Assembly (NCBI RefSeq): GCF_964340395.1
Contig: NC_135549.1
Location: 35,552,332 to 35,616,331 of the forward strand
DNA from: Glandiceps talaboti
Lineage: Eukaryota; Hemichordata; Enteropneusta; Spengelidae
Direction: 5' to 3'
DNA length: 64,000 nt
Part shown: positions 22,819 to 33,844 of the stretch, in pieces
How positions within the stretch are numbered: the stretch's first letter is position 1
Layout: each line of letters begins with the position of its first letter
Program-made: the position numbers and the translations under genes
The notes under the pieces: generated by a model
What the model saw: the letters and a program-made list of their open reading frames with translations, nothing else
The model's database searches: none
What the model was told of the DNA's origin: nothing

Positions 22819-23764
22819 ACAAATTGTCTTTGAAGAAATTAATTCCAGAAGGGCTCAGTTGTTGTTGTTTTCTGTATTTGTTTATTCACACCTGCTATTG
22901 CAAGTGGATAATGTTAACTACCGAAGTTACTATTGTATTAATACAAATTTACTTTCATACTTTTTTACCTTCCAATCATGTGTTTTCTTTTATGGTTTTT
23001 GTTTATTTTGTCCACTGTAAATTTCACATATATTATGCAAAGACATTTTTTGTGTGAAATAATAATTTCCATTTATGTAATTACTAACAAATTTAATAAT
23101 GACTATGAAAAATGGTGAAATTTTTTGAAATGGACATAATTTCACATTACATTTTTGTCATATACATGATGCTAACAACTTCACACTAAATTTACTTGAA
23201 TTAAAAGAAGTTGTAACATTTGTGGCTATGTATTACCATATTTATAAAAAAAAATTTAAATGATGGTTATAATTTATAACGAGCATAACACTAAAAATAC
23301 AAATAATAACAACACATTTGATATTTGATCATGTTTATTGTACTTCATGTTAAAAAAAAGAGGCAAATTACAAAGAATAATACTTTACATACACAAGGCA
23401 AAAGGTACATGTACTTAACAAATAGCTCTTCTAGCTTGTATCCTTGATAGTCCTGCAGTAAAATTTGTATGCACAGACATACAACTACGCACAAGCATAT
23501 ACATGTAGCATAAGGAACCTGTAAAAGAAACAAAAATACAGTAAACCATAATGAAAAGGTAAACCTGACATTCATAAATAGCTTCAATAATGAAAGCAAT
23601 ATAGGACGACAGAACGACACAAAGATATCCAGTACAAAATACGTAAGTGTTCATGTAAATTTTTTAGAGATACGTTTATTTTATAATTTTATTGTTGTTG
23701 ACTAAAATGAATGTGAAATGTTCAAATATTTCTTCATTTCTAGTCCAAACAAAGAAATAACACC
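22819..23764. other. No gene recognised
   Basis: Very AT-rich sequence. Open frames of 60-125 codons in several frames are hydrophobic low-complexity readings of T-rich DNA. Confidence 0.45.
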
Positions 23765-24130
23765 ATGGATAAACAGAAGGCTATTGAAGTTGAAGGTGAT
23801 GTACATGACATAATAGTTAACAAGATGACTCTAAGGGCTGCTGCAATAAAGTGGGTTGTCAAATGATCAACCCTAAGTGATAGAGTTATAGGGAAAATAA
23901 AGATGGGGAGACAGACTGGACTACCACCTATATTGACTACAGGTGAAGAGAAGAGGTTGGTCACTTTGATCATCAATATGGCCCAAAGAGGGTTTGGAGT
24001 CACAAAGACCAAACTTCTCCAAACAGTGAAAACAATCCTAGACAAGGATGGGAGAGATTCATGTTAAAGAGGAAGACGATTCCAAATTTACCAGATAACA
24101 AGTTGTACTGTCAGTTTCTGAAAAGAAACC
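23765..24130 (+). pseudogene. pogo/Tigger-like transposase N-terminus, broken
   Basis: ATG at 23765 (MDKQKAIEVEGDVHD) opens a helix-turn-helix domain of the CENP-B/pogo type. MTLRAAAIKW, then STLSDRVIGKIKMGRQTG, then LPPILTTGEEKRLVTLI and MAQRGFGVTKTKL follow the order seen in pogo-like transposases and their jerky/CENPB relatives. A TGA interrupts the frame at 23864 and the frame closes at 24067. After a shift, the second DNA-binding part continues (NLPDNKLYCQFLKRNPG). The DDE catalytic domain is absent. The remnant sits among family A and other repeats, so I call it a dead transposon fragment and not a domesticated gene. Confidence 0.75.
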
Positions 24131-24204
24131 CTGGGGTAAAAATGGTGAGCACTAGCTAGAACCCTGAGGTAAAAATGGTGAGCACTAGACAGCTACAGAT
24201 GTGA

Positions 24205-24785
24205 AAAGGGCCATTTTGTTTGCGAATTTTCCATGTCCAAAGCCATGACTCAGACATGCTTGAACAGATCTCATTCAAAGTTGGTAGTAGGACAGTGTTC
24301 TATGACATACATGTGCATATCCATTTTCATCAGACATGCTTGAACAGATCTCATTCAAAGTTGGTAGTAGGACAGTGTTCTATGACATACATGTGCATAT
24401 CCATTTTCATCGTGATACAATCCAATATGGCTGTCTGGCAGCCATTTTGTTTGTGAATTTTCCATGTCCAAAGCCATAACTCAGACATGCTTAAACAGAT
24501 CTCATTCAAAGTTGGTATTAGGACAGTGTTCTATGACATACCTGAGTATATTCATTGTTGTTGTGATACAATCCAATATGGCCACCTAGCAGCCATTTTG
24601 TTTGCGAATTTTCTATGTCCAAATCCATCACTTAGGCATGCTTGAACAGATCTCATTCAAAGTTGGTATTAGCACAGTGTTCTGTGACATACATGTGCAT
24701 ATCCATTTTTGTCATGATACGATCCAATATGGCTGCCGGGCAGCCATTTTGTTTGCGAATTTTCCATGTCCAAAGCCATCTACCA
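24205..24785 (-). repeat. Family A tandem repeats, second copy
   Basis: About four units of the 151-bp family A repeat in opposite orientation to 1500-2330. One 80-bp segment is exactly duplicated in tandem (24251-24330 and 24331-24410), a recent slippage event. The hairpin terminus is missing. Confidence 0.85.
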
Positions 24786-25952
24786 CCACATAAACCAATG
24801 ACACTTCCAATTCATGTGTGCCAACCAAATCTAGTACTGCCAGTACCCAGTCTTTACTTTAATCAAACCAACCCAATACAAGTGCCCAACCTACAAGTAT
24901 TTCTGACTCAGTATTGCCAAACCAAACCAGTAGAAGTGCCCAACCCATAAGTGTTTTTTTAAGGCCGGTAAGTCAATTTACCGGAGTTCGCCATGGATGT
25001 GGCCATGAAATGACGGAAAAAATATAAAATGCTTTGAAAATGGTGTTTTAAATGATAAGAAGCAAGTTACCTTCATGATAATCTTTTTGAAAAACACTGC
25101 ATAGTCCAATTGAATGTTTGCTTTCCGCCACAGTACTGAGAGTCAATTGTTTTGATTTTGATACATAACATGTACCCCTGTCGCAATCAATGTAAAAAGA
25201 CGCTACACTATATATAGTGTAATGTTGCAATTTTCAGTGTCATTGTTGTGTCTACATGGAAAATTACTGCATTGGTTCATATGGACACAGATCAGTGCAC
25301 TCAACAAGTCATGTTCCCATGTCAAAAAATTCACACTATAAGAGTTAAAAACATGTCTAGCCATAGTTCTCTTCTACAAACAAAAATACCTACTGGTTGG
25401 TTGATTGGATTTCTTTGCATGCCTACATGTTTATTGCACGTCTTTTAGTTGTAGGTATTTAACTGTGTTCAAATTTAACATAAAAAATACAAAAAAATAT
25501 TAAGAGTTAAATTAGCAAAGTTTGAATCAAATGACCAAAAATTATTATACTGTAGAGCAATGAAACTACCAGACTGTTTACTAATACTTGTACTCTTTGT
25601 TTGATTCATGTTCTGATGGTATGTTTATTTAATTGACTTACTATATAAACAACATACTTATTCTATTACTGTTTGGCAATAAATCTGTTTTTCTGTACAG
25701 CTGTATTACTGGGGATCCTGTCCCAAGTTTTGCACCATGGCTACCAATGCAAGTGTAAGGGGGTGGTGTTGTACTGTCGCCGTGTCGGTATGATATAGCA
25801 TCACCGTGAAGAAGGAACACATGACAAAGGCTAAAGATACCATAGCAACATTGTTGACAGAATGCCTGAAAAGAGTGTGCTTAGAGTAGTTTATTAGTTC
25901 TAAGCTTTTATGATGTTTATAGTCTAGTGCCATGACTGGTACCATATTACAT
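24786..25952. other. No gene recognised; dispersed-repeat fragment at 25090-25270
   Basis: 25090-25270 matches 37795-37930 (TACTGAGAGTC(A/G)ATTGTTTT, then TGTACCCCTGTCGCAATCAA). A short part (GTGTCTAC(A/C)TGGAAAATTAC) recurs at 55545. Otherwise unassigned. Confidence 0.5.
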
Positions 25953-26075
25953 ATTATATTATAGCATTACCAATTCCAGTGAATTTTGTGAGGTCATCGC
26001 TGTACATTATTACTGATAATGTACTCCGTTATTGGGCATCGCAGCCCTGGAACGAGCATAACAATACAAGCTTAT
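25953..26075 (+). repeat. 123-bp repeat, near-identical to 51312-51434
   Basis: Shares TAGCATTACCAATTCCAGTG, TGATAATGTACTCCGTTATT and GGAACGAGCATAACAATACA in the same orientation and spacing, with only a handful of substitutions. No TIR or coding capacity is visible. Confidence 0.85.
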
Positions 26076-26215
26076 GTCTGTAAGGCAATAAAGGTGTGGG
26101 TATTTAAGAACAGGGAAATTATGGGGTAAACACCATAGGAATTTTTAAAAAAAGATCTGAATGTGAATCCACGAAAAAATATTCAGTCGATACCTGACCT
26201 GGCCTGTACCTGCAT

Positions 26216-27462
26216 CAGGGTTCGCACGGTCCTGGAAAACCCTGGAATTTCAAACCCTCCTGGAAAACCCTGGAAAACCCTGGAAAAATGCACCCTACCC
26301 CTGGAAAACTGTGGAAAATGATCATGATCAATCAATCGATTAATATTGACGATTGTCGTATCTGTGCTCGAGCCACCCATCCATAGCGATTCTAAATCTC
26401 ATAAATGTGAAATGGCGAAAATATTTTCAAAGTCTTTCGCCAAGGTGGTGAATCAAAATTCACGCCGATTAAACCCAGACAGTCAAGCGATCATTCCACG
26501 CAGTGTTTGTTTCGATCTTGCATATATTGCTACTCCATCTCCCAGTCGTCATTTCAGGGACATGATATTGTAACAGTCCCGGCCGGGGGTAACAGTAGGT
26601 CTGTTAACAAGATTATCATAATTGTAGTGAGTATCAAAAGCATCATCAACCACGATTAGAAATTGTCACAAGTTCAGCGCACGAGTCGACATACTACAAG
26701 CTCAGGCATGGCAATACTCAGGCTCGGGCCTAGGGAAGTGCAGTTGAATTTCCGGGTTGTGGAAGTACGGTTGTGACTTTTATGTCGTCGATAAATGGGC
26801 ATTTGTGTTACATGTTCTAAAAGAATAAACTACTATTTTATGTTGTCGGTACAGTAACATTCGTCAATGGTCAAGTTGAGTTGAGAAATCGCGATGTTCC
26901 GCAACTCTCGGCATCCGTACATAAACATTGAGATGCAAGCGATGAATGTATTCAGTTATTCATAGCTCGAAATTTTGTTATGTAAATGACGTTTATATTC
27001 TAAATTTTGAAGAAAAAAATTATTTTAGGTGACTTATAAATCTAGTAACATACAATAATGAGAACAAACTTTAGTTTTTAATTTATTTTTCTGGATATGT
27101 CTGAATTAGACTGACGAATGCTGTGACTCAATCTTACACGATCAATGCACCAGCTTGACGAAACGGCTACTTAGGGGTGAGGACAGAGGTTTCTCCGTTA
27201 ATAGCATGCAAATGTGCCCGGTTTTGAAACCAACATCTTGCATAGTGTCGATTGTCTTTAAAAATTTGTTGTGACATATTATGGGAACTGTTGTTAATTT
27301 TTTTCTCGTCCACATCAGACAATTAGATGTCATTCAAAAAATATACTTTAGTGTCGACACCCCTGGAAAATGGCCAAAATCAATATGAATACCCCCGGAA
27401 AACTGACGAAAAACCCCTGGAAAGTCCTGGAATTTTATTTTGTTATAAGTGTACGAACCCTG
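26216..27462. mobile_element. 1.25-kb hAT-like element with 6-bp TSD
   Basis: Begins CAGGGTTCGCACGG and ends with CGTGT..ACGAACCCTG in complement (TIR about CAGGGTTCG(C/T)AC). It is flanked by a perfect CTGCAT duplication (26210-26215 and 27463-27468). Both ends carry CCTGGAAAA/TTTTCCAGG motifs (five on the left, three on the right). The pre-insertion site is confirmed by a related unfilled sequence at 27735-27770 (CCTGGCCTGTACCTG directly joined to TTTTGTACC). No transposase frame is seen inside. The interior near 26360-26720 is richer in CG. CAGGG termini suggest hAT. Confidence 0.82.
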
Positions 27463-27559
27463 CTGCATTTTGTACCTACCAATTTCTACTTGTCTACTAC
27501 ACACTCTATGACACATCGAAATGTGCATGCTCCGTATGAGTGGTAATTAAAAGTGGTAA

Positions 27560-27845
27560 TTAATGGTTGTCATTTGAGTACTTACAATGTTGAATAAGCA
27601 TTTATAAAAGAGAAGGTGATATCTGCCATGAAAACCAATATTCCATATATTGCAAATAAAAACAGACGACGGATCTTTGGGTCCGAATGTGAATGTGAAT
27701 TTAAAAAAAAAAATATTCAGTCTTTACCTGACCTGGCCTGTACCTGTGTTTTGTACCAACCGATTCACATTGAGCTTTGAGGTCAACTTTTAAAAGTGAA
27801 TATGAATGAATATGTTGATAGCTTCACACTCATGGAATCTATAGG
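27560..27845. repeat. Foldback-family member, right end
   Basis: Runs from sequence shared with 19310-19460 (inverted), through GACCTGGCCTGTACCTG shared with 26180-26210, to a terminus GAATATG..GATAGCTTCACAC matching the 16.2-kb foldback TIR. It suggests a larger parent element for that family. Confidence 0.65.
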
Positions 27846-28061
27846 AATCTAATACAAACTGCCTATTGTTCTGCAGGTGCAGAAGTAGAAGTTCTGTCCA
27901 GTATCAAGAAGTCCATGTTGCGTACATTAGACAAGAGATGACAGAATAGATAAGATGTAGGTTAAATTTAGTTGATTTAAAGTTTTTTCCTTTTTTTATG
28001 GCCAAATGTAGTGTGCTGGAGGCTTTCCAGTGAGTAATGTGGTGGGACTTGACACTCCGAT

Positions 28062-28531
28062 TTTTAGCACAACTGAACTGAGGTTCAGTAGTGCCATAGG
28101 CATGGTGAAATGTCTGTGTGTATGTATGTATGTATGTATGTGTCTATGTGAACGACTTAAAGTCAACAATCGCCATACCAATTTCCTTGGTATTTGGTTG
28201 GAACTTTACTTTTGGTGTGCAGATGGAAAATTGTTCAAATAAAATGTTCAAATCGGAGATGTGCATTTTGGGTCAAAAATGTGATTTTTGGTCAAAAATT
28301 AAACTCCAAATCTTGGCATGTGTAGATAAAGCTGATCATCCTATTAACGGTATGCAAATTAGGTTTAAAAATCTCAGGTTTAGTCAAAAACTTAGATCTT
28401 GAAAACTAAATGATGAATATAGTCGAAACTTGGTGGGGGAGAGGAATGCTTCTGGAGGTATTACTTTGCAATTATTGTTCAAAACATTTTGACACAACTG
28501 GCCCTAGCAACCATGAACCTTAGCCCTTAGA
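28062..28531 (-). mobile_element. Family B copy with terminal hairpin, interrupted by a LINE
   Basis: Hairpin at 28066-28095 (AGCACAACTGAA..TTCAGTAGTGCC), then a TATG/TGTG microsatellite and the block CCTTGGTATTTGGTTGGAAC. The tandem-repeat portion resumes on the other side of the LINE at about 29410-29560. Confidence 0.78.
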
Positions 28532-29410
28532 ATTAGAATCAGAATCAATGCGTTGAAGTAACCAATACTGTTCAATAATCAACGGAAGAGGAAGGTGAAA
28601 TAGTGTCGCTCTGCATGGATGCCTTGAAGGCATTCACTGATCCAGATGTGACCAAATTATTGTCTAGTTTGTTCCAGTCTGATTGTTTTCAGAAAAAAAT
28701 GAGTTCCTGTAAATTTCTGTATTTGAGTACGGTATTTGAAAGCAACTGTAGTTATTTGTCATGTACTTTTCCACACAGTTGCTATGTTGGTAGTCAGCAA
28801 AGTTCCTGGGGTTGATTGTCCACTTCGCTCTTTGAGGTGTGAGATAAGTGTCATGATGTATAGCTGGTATGAGGCCCCAAGCAACATCAAACAAGAATGT
28901 GAAGCGAGGTTCTCTTCGTCTTTCCTGTAGTGGGCAGATGTCTGGTTGTCTTGATGTGTAGTTATTGAATTTGTGATAAATCTACTGCTTGTCTTTGTAG
29001 ACATTGCTTTGTGTGAATGGGTCCCACATGATAGTGTTGTATTCCATGGGTCCCACATGATAGTGTTGTATTCCATGGGTCCCACATGATAGTGTTGTAT
29101 TCCATGGGTCCCACATGATAGTGTTGTATTCCATGGGTCCCACATGATAGTGTTGTATTCCATGGGTCCCACATGATAGTGTTGTATTCCATGGGTCCCA
29201 TATGATAGTGTTGTATTCCATGGGTCCCACATGATAGTGTTGTATTCCATGGGTCCCACATGATAGTGTTGTATTCCATGGTTGATCTGACGAGTGAGGT
29301 CATGTATTCTGTTTTTGTACAGGGTTTTACTACAGTGTTCTAAATTCCTTCTTAGAAAACCGACAATGGATGCTGCTTTCTTTGACAAGTTGGTAATAAA
29401 AAATATGCAA
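28532..29410 (-). mobile_element. CR1/Jockey-type LINE, 3' end, with internal 29-bp minisatellite
   Basis: Minus-strand remnant of the C-terminal part of a LINE ORF2, inserted in a family B element. From the 5' side it reads KKAASIVGFLRRNLEHCSK, then VRSTMEYNTIMWDP, a block of nine 29-bp repeats, then ERRREPRFTFLFDV, GLIPAIHHDTYLTPQRAK, NPRNFADYQHSNCVEKYMTN and VNAFKASMQSDTI, ending with a stop at 28572-28574. These phrases are the usual post-RT segment of Jockey/CR1-superclade elements. Several frameshifts separate them. The 3' tail is a short GATTCT repeat (28532-28560). The 5' end is truncated within the post-RT region. The 209-aa open frame through the minisatellite is not a separate protein. 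Confidence 0.85.
29018..29283. repeat. 29-bp minisatellite, about 9 copies
   Basis: Near-perfect units of GGGTCCCACATGATAGTGTT plus GTATTCCAT. In the minus orientation one unit encodes MEYNTIMWDP, a conserved LINE motif. Because 29 is not divisible by three, successive units read through all three frames, which creates three long overlapping open frames. Confidence 0.95.
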
Positions 29411-29560
29411 CGGTGAAATGATGATGCATATTACAAAGATAACGATAGGGCCATGTATGTAAATATGTCTAGCAATGAGGCCATGCCCATAGCAACATGC
29501 TAATCAAATGATGGTTTATATTGCAAAGATGCAAACTGGGATTTTCGAGAGAGAAAATAT
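29410..29560 (-). repeat. Family B tandem repeats (continuation of 28062-28531)
   Basis: GCAACGGTGAAATGATGATG, CATATTACAAAGATAACG and CATGCCCATAGCAACA match family B units in complement. Confidence 0.75.
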
Positions 29561-30529
29561 GCTGACCAACTCAAGCCAGAAAAAAAAATTGTTTCCAGGG
29601 TATGAGCTAAAAATTTTTGTTGTGCTATCTGTAAGTGAAGAAACTAGCTACAAATGTCAAATTCAGAGGCACATGTGTTTCTGGTAGCACCTATGTACCG
29701 TGGGTAGGGGGAAATGCCCTGAAATTAAGGACTAAAAGAGTGCTGTCTGGTGTTATGTTAACATGTCAAGGTGATAACAATACCCTTTCCTGATCACAAT
29801 TGAAATTTTAATTCAGAAAACTAACACCAAGAAAGATCCTCAAAATATATCAAAATTATTTTATCATTATGAAAAAACACAGGAGTCACTCAAGGTACCA
29901 AGTCAGTTCAGTATTCTTAAAGTAATTTGATTTGATTGTAGTGTTTTGGTTTGTTTCAGCATTTGCCAAACGTTAGTATAAACCTTATGACAAGAAACTT
30001 TAAAAGTTTACATGTAGGTTTATAAATACAGTTGACTCTGACCATAATAAAGTTTTGGCCTCAAAAACAAATTTTTGATCTGGAAAAAAGTTTTGGCCTC
30101 AAAAATTTTTTTTTTGATCTGGTTTATGCTAGACTGTATATATTGAACTGGAGTAGATTCACATGTTTGAAAGTTATTTCTATGACAATGCTGTAATGTT
30201 TACTCGAGGCTATGTTTGGACAATGGGAGAGGGCCTGTCTGCCAATCTGGTTTCTTACTTGTCTATGGTGTGATAATCCCCAAGAAGATAAGAGAGAAAG
30301 CAAATTGCCTCAGTAACCATAGCCCTAGTAATTATGAGATTAGGGGTGTTATACTTTAGATAAGGAGAAGAATGGACAAGATGTCTTTATTTAATCAATA
30401 AAGAGAGAATTGTATACATGTAGAGCTGAGAGAGAAAACTCAGAAACTAGCCAGGGAAAGAAGGGAAAAAAAGTTTACATCACCACAAAAATCAGTCGGT
30501 CAATTGATCAACATCACTCTATCATTATT
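29561..30529. other. No gene recognised; dispersed repeat at 30140-30270
   Basis: 30140-30270 (GATTCACATGTTTGAAAGTT, ATGACAATG, GTAATGTTTACTCGAGGCTA) matches 38145-38410, where the copy carries an insertion. The rest is AT-rich and unassigned. Confidence 0.5.
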
Positions 30530-31440
30530 TCTCCCAGTCTGACACCCTATCTACATTACACAAGTTGGAAGGAGTGGTCCATGAAATAAAAATATGATGC
30601 CACTCCAACTCAACAATGGCAAAACCGAAGAGCTTCTAATAAGGTCTCAGTTCAACTGTTCACCTCGTCCTATTGATCACAAGAACATTGGATCAAGTTC
30701 ATTTCAAATTGTTAACTCTGCATGGAAAATAGGAGTAACATTTGATGAAAACTACACTCTATGTAAGCATGTTCACACGATATGCAAGTCAGTTTACTAC
30801 CACCTCCGTCAAATAAGCCATATTCACCAGTATCTAACTAAGGAAGTCTGTCAGTATGTTAATACATGCCCCAATCACATCAAAAGTAGATTACTGTAAT
30901 GCACTCCTGTGTGGTCTACCATCATCATCCATTCTACCACTTCAGCATGCCCTGAATTCTGCAGCCAGAATTGTGTCTCGCACCCGGAAATCAGACCATA
31001 TCACTCCTATTCTCATGGAATTATACTGGCTACCAGTACACTACAGGATCCAATATAAGGTACTACTACTCACCTATAAAGCTCTAAACAACACTATTCC
31101 TGGTTACATATCTGACTTAATCCACCTGAAAGCTTCATCCAGAGTCCTGCGTTCAAATGACAAAATTCTACTTCATGTACCACGGAGTAACCGGAATACT
31201 TATGGTGACCATGCTTTCTCATGCACTGCCCCCCCCCCCCCCTCCCTCTAGAAGTACGCCAGTCACCTAGCCTTGCTAATTTTAAGAAACGCATCAAGAA
31301 TTATCTGTTTAGCAGAGCATACTAACAACTCTACTGTAAAGCACCATTGAACACTACGTTTTGGAGTTTGGTGCTATATAAATCCATTTGATTGATTGAT
31401 TGATTGATTGATTCATTGATTGATTGATTGATTGATTGAT
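30530..31440 (+). mobile_element. CR1/L2-type LINE, 5'-truncated, with (GATT)n tail
   Basis: 3' part of a LINE ORF2 beginning just downstream of the RT YADD box: LQLNNGKTEELLI, then FDENYTLCKHVHTICKSVYY. After a frameshift near 30875 it reads SKVDYCNALLCGLP, then AARIVSRTRKSDHITPILME, LYWLPVHYRIQYKVLLLTYK and NRNTYGDHAFSC. A poly-C run (about 31230-31242) replaces the next codons and shifts frame. The ORF resumes as VRQSPSLANFKKRIKNYLF and stops at 31323-31325. The 3' UTR ends GTGCTATATAAATCC followed by (GATT)n at about 31387-31440, the usual microsatellite tail of CR1/L2 LINEs. Earlier frame damage includes a missing base at about 30592. Confidence 0.88.
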
Positions 31441-31594
31441 CACAAAAAATAAATTTTATTTTACCACAAAAATTAATCATTAAATCAATCAAGCATTCAA
31501 CCAAATAATCAATCAATCAATCAATAGATCAAGTGATCAATCAATCAATGACACACTCACTGTTCCCAATACTGAACCATACATTGGTTCAAGG
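31441..31594. other. (CAAT)n/(TCAA)n-rich spacer
   Basis: Further tetranucleotide blocks near 31507-31525 and 31535-31548. Nothing else recognised. Confidence 0.6.
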
Positions 31595-32110
31595 TAAAAT
31601 TCTGTCTGTCTGTCTGCCTTGTGGATGGTGTAAGTGATTTTGGTATTGAAATTTAAATCTTAAACTAGTGGGGATGAAATTTGGTAATGATGGTAAGAGG
31701 GTTACTTGGCTAAGCATTCTACTAATTGTGGGAATGTCTTACTTAAGTAAGTTACTATAGCAACCATGACCACACCCTTAGCAACAGTCAAATGATGGGG
31801 TTTATTGCAAATACAACAGGCCTGGGATTGGTAGGCAATTGAATAAACATAAAAAAAGAAATATGTAAATGTCCTTAGCAACAATACCACATCCATAGCA
31901 ACAGGTAAGCAATGACAAATAATGCCAATATTTACCGTCAGTGAAGGGAAGGCAAATGAATAAACATTCCAAAAATGTATGCAGATATGCCTAGTAACAA
32001 GCCCACACATAGCAACCATTAAATGACGACATATATTGCAGATGTAACACCATTGATGGTTTGGCATAGGAATAAATCTTCAAAAAATGTATGCAAATAT
32101 GCCTAGCAAC
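31595..32110 (-). repeat. Family B copy lacking its hairpin
   Basis: CTGTCTGTCTGTCTGCC microsatellite, a GGTATTGAAATTT block and about three ~110-bp units (CATAGCAACAG..CAAATGATG..AATAAACAT) in reverse orientation. Confidence 0.78.
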
Positions 32111-32233
32111 AAGACCACTTAATCAAAATAGAAAAAATAAAGTTTACTCTCAACAGTTGTGCTACAATGCCATTGACGCTTATATTATGTTTCATGTGAG
32201 TTTTAAGTAATTGTTGTGTCAATCAATTTTCAG

Positions 32234-32344
32234 ATGCCAGTTTTAAAGAAATTTGTCTGGAAAACATTGGGATTAGTTAGCTATATGGTGCAGTATGGAT
32301 GTATTGCTCATTGCACTCTGGAACATTTAGCAGATTTTGTATTT
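32234..32344 (+). CDS. IMMP1L: IMMP1L coding exon 1 (N-terminus of mitochondrial inner-membrane peptidase subunit 1)
   Basis: Codons 1-37 of IMMP1L, a serine/lysine protease of the signal-peptidase (S26) family. It sits in the mitochondrial inner membrane and removes sorting signals from proteins sent to the intermembrane space, as a heterodimer with IMMP2L. The exon is preceded by TTTTCAG directly before the ATG, which implies an upstream non-coding exon that I cannot place. The peptide MPVLKKFVWKTLGLVSYMVQ continues into YGCIAHC, a phrase conserved in animal IMMP1L. This stretch is the membrane anchor region. It ends GATTTTGTATTT|GTAAGT in phase 0. A family B repeat begins about 20 bp after the donor. 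Confidence 0.93.
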
Positions 32345-32364
32345 GTAAGTTTTCCCTATCATTT

Positions 32365-32424
32365 TATTAGCACAACTGAACTGATAAGGGTCAGTAGTGC
32401 TATAGGCATGGTGCAGTGTCTGTC

Positions 32425-32476
<52 letters not shown>

Positions 32477-33700
32477 TACGACGTAACTCAAAAACCACCT
32501 GACCGATTGCCTTGGTATTTGGTTGCGACATTACTTTTGGTGTCTAGTTGGGAAATTGTTCAAATCAATGATATGTGATATGGGTCAAAAAATGTCCATT
32601 ACTGGGACAAGCCATTAAAGAAGCAAGTCCACTTGTTATCAAAGAGTACCAATATTTACACATGTGATGATGGGCTCTTACATAACACAAGTAAACAGTG
32701 TAGTTCACAGCGTAAGATCATTTCTAAGGAGTGGGTCAATTGAGGCAAACCTTATCTCCGTCTTATATCAGTTGTTATCAATTTATTAGGCTATTATAAG
32801 TAACACTACAAACAGCTTTAGAGATGCAAACAACTTTTATGACACCCGTTTTCGTCAGGCAAGCCCGCGGGTTTGTTGCACTTGGACCGTTATTGGCTTG
32901 TGAATGTCATGATTTTTGGTCAGATCGGTCTGAAATTTGGTAGGAACATTCTGAAGGGTGTTTAGATTTAGAATTGTTCTTGACATGATGTTTCCATTGG
33001 TGATATGCAAATTAGGTTTAAAAATGTGTCTTTTTGGCCAAAATTTTTTAATTCCAAAACTACTGATCAGATTTGGCTAAATGTAATGAGTATGGATCTA
33101 GGGGTGTATATTACTAATGATGTGCAAATTAATTTATCTCTAAAAGTACTAGGTCAATGAGAGTGAAACTTGGTGAGATGTTTCTAGAAGTGTTATTTTG
33201 CAGATTTTCTTCAAAACATTTAGACACAATTGGCCCTAGCAACCATGACCACACCCTTAGCAACAATCAAATGGCAGTATATTTTGGCCAAAATATCAAC
33301 ATCTGATACGCAAGTGAGTATACATTCAAAAAATGTATGCAAATTTTCAACAGCCAAACGATCATGTATATTGCAAAGATAGCAGGGAGTAATAGACAAA
33401 TGAATAAAACATTCAAAAAACATATATGTAAATGTGCCTAGCAACAAGACTATGCCCATTGCAACAGCCAAATGATCATGTATATTGTAAAGATAACAAC
33501 AGATTAAGAGACAAATGTATAAACATTCAAAAAAATTATGCAAATATACCTAGAAACCATGCCCGTGCCCATAGCAACAGCCAAATGATCACATATTGTA
33601 AAGATAACATCAGGGATTCATAGACAACTGAACGAACATTCAAAAAATGTTTGGAAATATGTCTAGCAACATGACCACGCCCATAGTAACAGCCAAATGA
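32365..33700 (-). mobile_element. Family B element in IMMP1L intron 1
   Basis: Terminal hairpin at 32369-32401 (AGCACAACTGAA..TCAGTAGTGCT), a (TG)n microsatellite at about 32429-32473, the block CCTTGGTATTTGGTTGCGAC, then diverged GGTCAAAAAATG-type repeats and finally several ~110-bp tandem units (33230-33700). The sequence at 32600-32880 inside it is less clearly family B and may be a further insertion. The element starts 20 bp past the exon 1 splice donor. Confidence 0.8.
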
Positions 33701-33701
33701 T

Positions 33702-33703
33702 TA

Positions 33704-33734
<31 letters not shown>

Positions 33735-33842
33735 GATTTTTATAGTGCCGAGTATCCATCAATGATGCTCACTGGCGCTTTACAATAGAAACTGTTACAG
33801 AGAAGCTCTCTCAAAAAGGTGTCTTTGTAATAGCACTCGTAA
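33702..33842 (-). mobile_element. CR1/L2-type 3' tail (LINE end or SINE)
   Basis: In the minus orientation it reads GTAAAGCGCCAGTGAGCATC, then GGCACTATAAAAATC and (TTA)n. That is the standard 3' end of L2/CR1-related LINEs and the SINEs that borrow it. No coding part is attached. Confidence 0.65.
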
Positions 33843-33844
33843 TT

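Noticed and set aside
29018-29283. CRISPR-like regular direct repeats (also 42414-43146 and 5390-6020)
   Set aside because: Units are contiguous or have no unique spacers, and the genome is eukaryotic. They are minisatellites.
28759-29388. 209-aa frame with a WDPWNTT-type repeat
   Set aside because: Explained by a 29-bp minisatellite inside a LINE post-RT region.
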